A program made the position numbers and the translations under genes. The notes below the pieces were generated by a model. That model ran no database searches. It was given only the letters and a program-made list of their open reading frames with translations, and was not told the DNA's origin. 64,000 nucleotides of DNA, taken from NCBI GenBank assembly GCA_009869945.1, contig WIXG01000034.1, positions 296,079-360,078 on the forward strand, written 5' to 3'. Positions 42,004 through 54,712 of the stretch are shown here, in pieces; the first letter of the stretch is position 1; every line of letters begins with the position of its first letter. The DNA is from Mesaphorura yosii. Taxonomy: Eukaryota > Arthropoda > Collembola > Poduromorpha > Tullbergiidae.

Positions 42004-43288
42004 CAGCCTATTTTTCCCAAGCAAAATACGAGGCTATGTGCGTGCGCGGCAGTCAAACCGAGTTGAGCCCTGTTCGTTGTAATCACCAAGTGTAGTAAAA
42101 AAAAAAAGCATTATTGACCAAATTAAAAGTTTTTTGTCAGCATGTGGAAGAAATCCCCGGAAGTGGATTCACTCATTTTGCCTTTTACAAGCTTGGTCTC
42201 ACGCCGAGAAGTTCAGGGCAAGCTTAAAGAGCAAAATGTCATCATTTCTGACAAAACAGTGTCTAATATGCTCAATTCCATCGGATACGGAAGAAACCAC
42301 AAGGCTGTGGGCTTGAAAAGTCCGAAGAAAAAACAACCTCGAACAGTGTGGACTAAACAATTGATAAGGAAGAACGATCCCATGACCAACAGGAAGCACC
42401 CACCAACACAAAGAGCGATGGCAATGTCATTAGGGGTATCCGTAGGAACCGTAAATACTGTTATTAGAGAAGATTTAGGTGCATCGGTAAGGAAGAAGCA
42501 TCGAATTCACGCATTGAAGCCCGCACATAAGGCTAACCGGAAGACAAACTCCAGGAAAATGTGCGATCAGCACTTAGCTAGCGAGAAGGGCGAATTTTGC
42601 GTCACTCTAGATGAGGCATGGTTCTACCTTTAAGATAGTGCCGGAGTCAGAATAATTTACTACAAGAAGCCAGATGCAGAGGGCCCAGAACATCCCTACG
42701 AAAAATCCGAGAACTTGGGCACCAAAATTATGGCTGTTGGTGCATTTTGTGCTCGTGGCATGCTGCCACTTAAAATGCCAAGGAACGTCAAGATTAATCC
42801 TGATGGTACATACACCTTGTTTTGAAGCTACTTTGCGATGAGCACATCCCTACAATTTACGGAAATAACACTCACAAAGTTTTTTTTACACCATGACAAA
42901 GCCAGCTCTCATACGTCAAGGAAAACGGCCGAATACACAGCCGATTTGAAGTCCAGGCTTGGGATCACATCATAAACAATGAGGAGATCTCCGTCAACTC
43001 GCCAGATATCTCGCCGATGGATTTTTTCTTCTTTGGCTATCTGAAACAAAAGATCGAAAACCGCAAGCCTAGAACAATTGCAGCGCTTTGGAAAGTACTG
43101 AGTCAAGTGTGGAATGGGATTCCATCTGAAACCGTCACTAATATAATGAATTCATGGAAACGATGGCTAAGGGCAGCAGCTAAGGGTCAAGGCGAATACG
43201 TAAAGAACACGCGCGGCATCCATCGACGAAAATTATCAGCCTAAGGTGAGTTCAAAGTTTAGGAAAAATAGGCCTGAACAGCGTTGTG
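42004..43288 (+). mobile_element. Tc1/mariner-superfamily DNA transposon, decayed
   Basis: About 1.28 kb inserted at a TA in the TRP pseudogene. The left end reads cagcctatttttccc (42,004-42,018) and the right end, reversed, caggcctatttttcct (43,276-43,261), forming imperfect terminal inverted repeats. About 12 extra bases follow on the right before host sequence resumes at 43,289, so the left end may have lost its tip. The left flank is TA; the right flank reads TG, perhaps a mutated target duplication. The interior encodes a broken transposase. With a single such copy seen here, activity elsewhere in the genome cannot be judged. Confidence 0.88.
42142..43243 (+). pseudogene. Broken Tc1/mariner transposase
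   Basis: The first block (42,142-42,633) holds a helix-turn-helix (VIISDKTVSNMLNSIGYGRN), a second HTH-like part (QRAMAMSLGVSVGTVNTVI), and the first catalytic Asp in FCVTLDEAWFYL. A stop follows, and the frame continues with RIIYYKKPDAEGPEHPYEKS. A frameshift in a T8 run precedes the second Asp (FLHHDKASSHTSRKTAEY). After another frame change comes the third Asp region, NSPDISPMDFFFFGYLKQK, and the C-terminus to 43,243. With at least two frame breaks and two stops the protein is dead. Spacing between the second and third Asp is about 41 residues, uncertain by one because of the frameshift. Confidence 0.85.
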
Positions 43289-43680
43289 TTTCCGTCCTGA
43301 AGAGGTCGAAGGAGACTTCGGCCCCGACTTCATATGGTGGGGCTAGCTGATCAATTTTTGAGGCATTACTGCACAATTAAAGTTCAAACTCTTTCGTTTC
43401 CTAAATCAACCTCGTTTCTTTTCAATTACAATTTCTAATGCATTTCCCAAATCCGTCCCAACGACAAGCTGAACAAGTCAATGCCAGAGAATTTAAAGCA
43501 CGCATTGCTGCGGATTGCAGTGAAAAATTATCACATTCATCCCCGTCATCGTCATGACCTATCGCCACCGTCCACAAATCCGTCCCTCATTAATTCCACC
43601 GCAACTTCGAGAGCGTGAATGAGCTCATGACCAAGTGTTAACTCAGACTCATGATTTAGACAGACTTGCCATAATATTTG

Positions 43681-44435
43681 TGGAATTGTACAGCTAGACT
43701 TTAGACCAGACTCTTTTCAAAACCGCGTGAGTCATTCCTTAAGCCAACCAAATGCCTACTGCTTTTATTTTTTTTTACCCCGGTGGGGCAGGGATTTGGA
43801 TCTTCGCCCATGAAAGAAGTCAACAAACGTGTTTTACCTGCTAGAATAGTCCGAGTCCGAAAACCGCCTTTCAATAAAAGTTGAAGACTGTCCCAATCCA
43901 AATCCAGTATTAATTGCGGTAGTTGGTTTCACTGCACTTCTGGTGGTAGTGTTGGTCTAAACTTCACTAGCACCGGGAAGAAGTCCACGGCCTAAGAGCC
44001 TAATAAGTATTTTCTTCCGTCCTCTTGTCTGAAATGGTGGTTGAGAAATGTTAGTCTAATTGGCGGCGTCTGCGTGCGTATTTCTCAAATTAGTACTCAA
44101 ACGTGAGAAAGTTAGTCTTTTGGTTGGATGGCTAAACTCTCCTGAAAATAAACGCCAAGCGCACATGATTTCAAAGCCGAGAACTCATATAAACATGACC
44201 AACACTCCAACACTGAGCTAAAATAGCTGATTATGATTCATGCCTTCTGTGTCAAAGTCAGTAAGCTGCTTGGGAATTATTGGATAACGAAACTGGAGAC
44301 TTTCCCATAAAACCTGGGCATGCAGTGAACAGTTTGTGTGTCCTGTGTCCCAAAAATTATGCTGCAGTTACTTGAATTAATGCCATGTGATGTTATTCGA
44401 CCAATGCTGGAAGCGCCAGAGAACTTACAGCCCTG
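43681..44435. other. Intergenic stretch, nothing recognised
   Basis: Non-coding sequence between the end of TRP-A homology and the TATA-like element at 44,436. A T-rich run (attttttttta) lies near 43,768. No gene is supported. Confidence 0.4.
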
Positions 44436-44443
44436 TATAATAA
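44436..44443 (+). promoter_or_regulatory. TATA-like element
   Basis: TATAATAA lies 84 nt before the ATG of the possible secreted peptide at 44,520. The spacing would put a transcription start near 44,465 and leave a short leader. Confidence 0.3.
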
Positions 44444-44519
44444 GGCTTCGTTATCTGTCCTGCACCTTTGTTTTCCGAACTCCAAACTCCAAAATAGTAG
44501 TTATTCTTCGAATTTGATA

Positions 44520-44712
44520 ATGGACAAAATCACTATACTTTCTGTTCTTCTCGTACTTGTCTTCCAAGTCCAATCACAAGTAATTGAGACCAGAAAGTAT
44601 TGACACAGTTGGTGGTGAAGCAGTCGAAAACGCACAAGTCATTATTACAACCGACCGCAGTTCAAAAATCAAACGAGGTTTTTCAATATCGTTAAGCCTG
44701 GAGGGAATGGAA
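44520..44712 (+). pseudogene. Possible small secreted peptide gene, frameshifted
   Basis: An ATG opens a textbook signal peptide (MDKITILSVLLVLVFQVQSQ) followed by VIETRKY and a stop at 44,601. One base downstream, a second frame stays open for about 37 codons to TAG, reading IDTVGGEAVENAQVIITTDR and then a KIKR basic site. A TATA-like element lies upstream and AATAAA at 44,771-44,776. Together they look like a ~65-residue secreted peptide broken by a one-base change, either a real pseudogene or a sequence error. A donor at CAA|gtaatt after the signal peptide is an alternative. No family is recognised and chance cannot be excluded. Confidence 0.3.
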
Positions 44713-45020
44713 TAGCGATTTGAACGCAATGCTGCTGAACGCAATTGTTAATTGATAGATCCGAGAAATGAATAAAATTGGCCGAAATAACTCCCAAAAA
44801 CGAGTAGTCTCAGAATTCCCCTGTATGATGTCATTCTCATTTTCATTTGTTAGCATAACGCAACGCGCAGGATGAAACGAAAGGGCTTGGCCTATTCAAA
44901 AGGAGTTATGCGCGATGATTTGACTCATCGAATAAATACAATTTGACAAAAAGAGCGACAAGTTCTACATTAAGCTTTCAAATAATTCTACCCTTGTCTT
45001 CTGAGTCATTGCGTAGAACA

Positions 45021-45027
45021 TATAAAG
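45021..45027 (+). promoter_or_regulatory. TATA box upstream of the myotubularin gene
   Basis: TATAAAG 160 nt upstream of the myotubularin ATG at 45,187. It could position transcription near 45,050, giving a leader of about 130 nt. Position and match are good but unproven. Confidence 0.35.
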
Positions 45028-45186
45028 TTGCGACCCTCGGTTTTATAGTTGTAGCCAGTTTGTGTCATAGTAAACTGTATGATGGTGCATGTTAAGCTCA
45101 CATTAATTGAATCAGTGAGTGCCGATTGTATATTTATCAAATTCACATGTAAGGGCAAAGTGCTTTGTTTAGTGCGCTGAACCAGA

Positions 45187-47892
<2,706 letters not shown>

Positions 47893-47979
47893 GAAGCAAT
47901 TATTGAAGCATGTGCATATAAGCCCTTTTGTGAGACAATCCGCAGTAGAATAGGCGAAAGGTGTACAGTTTTTTAAATT

Positions 47980-47985
47980 TTTATT
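47980..47985 (-). promoter_or_regulatory. Poly(A) signal of adenosine kinase
   Basis: AATAAA on the minus strand, 84 nt past the adenosine kinase stop. It lies to the left of the plus-strand poly(A) signal of the opposing gene. Confidence 0.6.
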
Positions 47986-48007
47986 CTTTTTAGTGTACGT
48001 TAGTATC

Positions 48008-48013
48008 AATAAA
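48008..48013 (+). promoter_or_regulatory. Poly(A) signal of the myotubularin gene
   Basis: AATAAA 116 nt past the myotubularin stop. Together with the minus-strand signal at 47,980 it implies convergent transcripts that overlap. Confidence 0.6.
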
Positions 48014-48068
48014 CTGCTGAAAAATTTGGAGAATGAGTCAGCGTCAGTTGTCACACTAAACTGCCAGA

Positions 48069-49596
<1,528 letters not shown>

Positions 49597-50331
49597 ACGA
49601 ACTGAAGCGCATGCACAGATGAATCCTCGTTTGCGCTCTACAATCTCAATAAAAAACTTTGTTCGCACAAGTGTTCACTGCTAAATCTGTGCCGGTTTCC
49701 CTCCATGTTAAAATGCTACCATTTTATGTGATGTGATGCCGCATGGTATTGACGTGAACTGCGGTTTGTGAGATGTACCTAAAGCCTCTTGACTTGAAAA
49801 GCTTGAATTAATTGGACAGTTAAACTTACTATGCTGTAGTTATCTCACTTCACGTACTTCACTCTCAACCCAAGTCTCTCATGTGCCGACTCCCCGTTGC
49901 AACTCTTTCGCAATCAAAACTTCCTCTGAAGACACGCGAACGCGAGTGGAATGTTTAGTATAGAAGTAAAATAAATTATGAAATCTGCTTGCGTTCCCAG
50001 GATGAATTGAAACCACGCGAACCTTTAGTATGAACGAGGTACGAACAAAAGATGCGTCAAAAAATTTCTTCCCGGATATCTTTTTATTCAGAGTTTCTCT
50101 ATCTTATAAATGCATGGTTTGACATTTGACATGTATATTCGGTATGATAATACATTGCAAAACTTAGAAATTGATTCTTACTGAACATATACAAGAAATG
50201 GAAATTAAAAATTGGCAATCACATTTCTAACTGTCGACCCAATGGCAGTGTCGGAATTCCATTCTCATCTCTCCAACTTTCAACATTTCATTCAAGAAGG
50301 ATGTGTAATTTTATATGGCACGATAGAGAGT
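49597..50331. other. Region between Nup107 stop and adenosine kinase start
   Basis: This 735-bp stretch holds the Nup107 3' UTR and adenosine kinase promoter, both minus strand. A minus-strand AATAAA at 50,083-50,088, about 245 nt past the Nup107 stop, is its likely poly(A) signal. No coding evidence. Confidence 0.5.
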
Positions 50332-53300
50332 TTAAACTCCAGCAGTAGATAACGTCCTTGTAAGCTCTTCCAATGCCTTATAAATTGTTGCAATTTCGGG
50401 GCTGGTGAGTTCCTGGTGTATTTGACGCGTGTCTTCACAACATAAGTAAAGAAAACGGCGCAGCTCTACTTGAGATTTCTTTTCTTGGACCAATTTGAGA
50501 AGCATCAAAACAATCTGACACACGAAAAATATTATGATACGACGGTTAAACAGAGAGAGCACCATGCAAAAAAGTGCATGGAGCATGAGGGAACCTACCT
50601 TCGACACCATCGCCCTTCTGACATTACTAATGGGAGTTTCAAAATCACCTTCTTCATCCTCTTCATGAGTAGCGGCACAATTCATGAGCCATCCTTGTGG
50701 GAATTCTAGTAATGCAATGAATTTGTCAATGGCAATATCCAAAAAATGGTCGGTGGCTCTTCTCCATCTTTCAGTAGCCTCTTCAAAATTCATTTTTCGT
50801 GTTTCTGATCGTGTCCTGTCTGCGACTCCGCTGCTGCTTGAGACAGACTCGAAGCTCTCCAAAGTGGGCCTTTGCTTTTGGGCCTTCCTCCAAGCTGTTA
50901 GTGCGTCATCAGCGCCCTACATTTACAGCGCAATATGAAAATAGTTCGAAGCATGTTGTGTCATCACAATTATAATTACTTACCAAGTACGCTCGATAGC
51001 AGGCCAATTCTCTAATATAGGACTCCTTGAACCGCTCCGAATACCTAACGACTTCCTCCAAGCATGCGTCATTCACCTATAAAAAAGAAGAGCCGGATTT
51101 ATGGCAATGTACTGGAAAGAAGCTACTATTTTTATTGGGTAGTAGAAACTTTACCTCTCCCAAGAGCTGTCTCACTTTTTGTAAGTTTCCAAGAATAAGG
51201 TACTTCCTAGATATGAGCAACGCAAATCGTAAGAATACAACCATGGTCCGTGCCTTTTCTTCACCGTGTTCATAAGCTGCCACAATCCAGCGTAAATGAC
51301 GATGGTCAAACTCTCCACCAAAACTGCGAAACTTTTCCACAATCGCGATGGCCATTTGTAGGACATTCAAGTCATTTAAAGCTGCTGCTTGAAGGAAGCA
51401 GTTGACGTCATTTGCATCAATCTTTAAGAAAGGAGTGATTTGTGCCAAAACAGCAGGAATTTGACGAGTTTCAGATAACTTGTTGACATAAAAGGGAATG
51501 AAACAGAACTGTCCCACGTTAACCAGAACCTGAAAAGATAAATTGGGCAAATGGTTCTTAAGAATTGTAAGCCTCAGATCGCCCTTGACTTAGATAGATA
51601 TCAGATAACCTTCCTACCTGAATGTAAGCCTCACTGCATAAATTCATTACAACTTCTTCTTCCCTCTTGAAATTTTCGTCTAGCTCTACAACTCCAAAGA
51701 AGAAGACCAAATGAGTAAGGAATCTAGCAATATGCCCCATGCTGGCTGGATCCCCTGCTGCATCGTTGCTGTAAACATAAGAATCAATTAATGAGTACGC
51801 TTAAGCATGCCAATGAATCCTTCATTCTTGGGCTTACAGAACTTTTTCAATATTTTTGTAAATTAGTTGAAGGCATCCTCCCACATCATCGAGAATAATA
51901 TGCTGCTGAACGATAGGGAATATGTTCTCTGAGGATACTTGATTGGAAGCCATATCTTCTTGAATTTTCGACAAGCAATCGGCAATATTTTGCTTCTGGG
52001 CCCAATACTGGTCTGGCAGTGACACGTAAGAGTCGATATCCACACTACTCGACCGTAGTCTTTCTTCTATTTCTATGTCCAGTAAAGTTTTCAAACGAGC
52101 CCACAACTACGTGAAACGTGAATCCATAATCAGTTAAACACCTTTATGACTGATCGCTTAATAAAAATTTACCTTGTCTTCCCAGCTTCCAGCAACATTC
52201 AGCATGGCCTGCCTGTGACCGCATAAGGTTCCAAGCACGGCTTTCTCAAACGCGGGAAGCTCTTTCTTGGTGTCACAAATAATGAACGCAATCCTTTTCC
52301 ACATGTCCCGGTCGACATTGCCGAGGACACGATAAGAATCAGTGTCTGGATCCTTGTTTCCTAGTACATTAATTTTACTTCGTCCTGCCGCCATTGACTC
52401 GTCTGCCATTTCTGAATCGTTCAACTTGTCATTCATACTGACGATCTCCGTGAATTTATAGCCGAGAAGTGAAGCAGCCTTTGCAACGTGACCTGACTCT
52501 TTCAGAAAGGTAACGGCCCGTTCGTAATCACCGGATCTAACATAATAGTAGGCTCCTTTCTGGACTTTTGCATCTTCCTCCTATTTTTATGAGGCAAAGC
52601 CGATGTCAACGATTAGTCTAGTGCAATGATTAGATGTGCATGAAGTCATGTACCATATCCATTGGATGAAGCTTGCGATTTTCTCTTAGGCATGCGTCGG
52701 GGTCAATTTGGGTCACCATGAACTCGTTGGTAACTTTCCCAAGAAGCTTATCCTTCTGAATTGGAAAAGAATTCAAAACAGTAATGTGATGCATACAGTA
52801 AATGAATCATTTCATGTTTTCAGGTCAATCAGTAGAAAATGTGAAATACCTGAAGCTGGGCCAAAGTGTGTTCCCAATTAACATCGCGTGCAGTTATTGT
52901 TGGTTCGCGATTATTTGCTGCATAAATTGCTTCAAGCCACTCCAGAGTCAATGAAACCTGGACAGATTCAGTATAAATTTTGCGTTGATGTGATGATAAA
53001 TCGGCACCTAATACGGCAGCGAAATGCATCGTGCACGTAATAACCTCTTTTAATTGCTGGTCCTTTTCAATTAACTTTCGTACAGTGGCAAGTTCGTTAA
53101 CTTTTTCTGTAATTAATTCGTCTTCCATTTCAACATTTTCGTCTTCTGGTTTAATCAGTCGGTAGTAGTACAGTTTCACAAGTAGATCCCATGTATCAAT
53201 TTCTTTCGCCAGCAGAGCACGTAGCTGAATAACAAGCAACAATAATACGCATTAACCGTCGTTAGATAGGAACTTCGGCAGTGTCATATGTCAATGACGA

Positions 53301-53453
53301 TACCTTCTCATTAGCGACACCACCAGCCTGAGAGTCTGGAAGTTCCAACGCCTTTCTTAAATGTGAGATCCATTCAGCAATTGTGCTGAAAATGAAGTAT
53401 CGAGATGACATCGATTGGGCGCTGACCACAAATTCATGGTGGACTGCTTCCAT
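50332..53453 (-). CDS. Nup107: Nuclear pore Y-complex scaffold nucleoporin Nup107
   Basis: Nup107 is an alpha-solenoid scaffold protein of the nuclear pore Y-complex, binding Nup133 through its C-terminus. Exons: 53,304-53,453, 52,850-53,224, 52,654-52,755, 52,173-52,580, 51,838-52,106, 51,618-51,768, 51,155-51,529, 50,984-51,076, 50,599-50,916 and 50,332-50,514, giving 807 aa. Matches in order: EIDTWDLLVKLYYYRLI, LTLEWLEAIYA...NWEHTLAQL, TQIDPDACLRENRKLHPMD, YRVLGNVDRDMWKRIAF, VLGTLCGHRQAMLNVAGSWED, ASMGHIARFLTHLVFFFGVV and ATIYKALEELTRTLS. A stop lies in frame upstream of MEAVHHEF in a probable 5' UTR exon ending at 53,545, so the ~100-plus residue disordered N-terminus of human Nup107 (925 aa) is absent or uses an unseen exon. 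The last intron is an in-frame 84-nt stop-free segment. Confidence 0.95.
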
Positions 53454-54712
53454 TTTGCTAAAAATAGAAGTCGAAAAAATTCAGTAAGCTTAATCTGTCA
53501 TCGTGAATCAATAATCCATTTGCTATTAGTCAAAAACGACTTACCAGTTGTGGTCACCTCTTCTCGAGTTTCAGGACCAACAAAATGCCAAGAATAAGGC
53601 ACTCCGTTAAGTTAAAGTGGCCAGTTTAATAATTAAAACGCGAAGCCGACAAATCCTCAGCTCCAAGTTCGCCGCTTCAAAATTCGTACAAGCAGAATTC
53701 CGCCAACTGCAGAACACAACCACGCACTTATGCGGTTTCTTTCATTCATGGTACATGAGCAGCATGCAAGCAGCATGCAAGCAGTGGGATATGGTGAGAC
53801 CTGTTCATGCTTTAGCTTTGATGTAAACAAAGATCACCTTCGGATTATCATAGGAATTAAAATTATGCGATTAGCAGAGGATAGTAACAAACACAGAATT
53901 AATAACTATACTATCCAGAAATGGCATTAGTTATTAATTCTGTGGTAACAAAAGTCTTTGGCATGTACTTGAGTAATGCAGTGATAGAGAAACATCATTG
54001 CTTGAAGAGAACCATCATGATAAAACTGACTGCAGGTTATGCACGACAAAAGTAAAGCATTCTTGAATTAATGAGCCTTGCAAGGTTTTTATGACTGCAA
54101 TTTTCGTAATGCGAAATGCGAAGTTGTGCGAAAATGGCTTTAAGCCACATACTAACTTTTTAAAATTCAGTCTTATTTAATTGCAATGTGCAAAAAATTC
54201 CCATTAATATTAACTTTATCCTTCATGCATCTATGTCGTGTAATGTATACAGAGTGTAATTGCTAGCACACGTGAATCACAATGGAGTCTGGGCCTGCGG
54301 TCTCAACATTGTTGAAAAATCATTGTAAACTAGATGTGGGAGTAGTAGAATGATGTTCGCATGAGAATTAAACGGAAATGTGTCTCATACATCCTCTTTT
54401 GGACTTTGCATTTCGCGTATTCGCATCTTGGCATTCCCGTCGTAAATCGTAACACTCAAAGAATTAAAGGTGAATTCAGTGGAACTGGGAATATGACGCA
54501 AAACATCTTACAGGATTGAATGGACTTCGTTGTGCTCTTCATTGCTGGCATCATTTTTTGTTGACTCATCAGTTGCTTAGTAATCGATCTTGGACAACAA
54601 CACGTAGTATTTTTTTGCGTGTTGCCAGCGCTGTCAGCAGTTCTTGCCAAGTCGCCGTTGCGAAAACTTGAGCCACTTGGTTTTCTTTTTTAAAGGAGCT
54701 TAAAATCCTAAA
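53454..54712. promoter_or_regulatory. Divergent upstream region of Nup107 (-) and TRP-A (+)
   Basis: The two genes are head to head with about 1.26 kb between start codons. A probable Nup107 5' UTR exon ends at 53,545 (CTG|gtaagt) and is spliced to the acceptor at 53,458. Frames at 53,617-53,930 (+) and 54,456-54,650 (-) have no domain or splice context. Confidence 0.5.

Larger units (their letters stand above)
41640..43680 (+). pseudogene. Decayed duplicate of the 3' part of TRP channel A, split by a transposon
   Basis: The DNA matches TRP-A from about 56,396 to 57,180 in two blocks, 41,640-42,003 and 43,289-43,680. Matching segments include ttctaygcaattctc at the pore, agggtcacattctttrtgc, the tgaatctcatgattgg of S6, the entire following intron up to ctccgcag, the next exon (aaccgaaatccgtcgcat), and the terminal exon (aatccgtcccaacgacaag, agcacgcattgctg). 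Because an intron is retained, this is a DNA-level duplication, not a retrocopy. Internal deletions in S6, stop codons and frame breaks rule out function. Similarity is clearly to TRP-A, not TRP-B. The break at 42,003/43,289 coincides with the mariner insertion. Confidence 0.88.

Noticed and set aside
42004-43288. Reading the transposase as an intact host-domesticated gene
   Set aside because: Stops after FYL and after YTLF, and at least two frame changes before the third catalytic Asp show it is decayed.
44981-45186. TATAAAG at 45,021 as the promoter of a separate small gene
   Set aside because: No open frame other than the myotubularin ATG follows at a suitable distance, so it was assigned to that gene instead.
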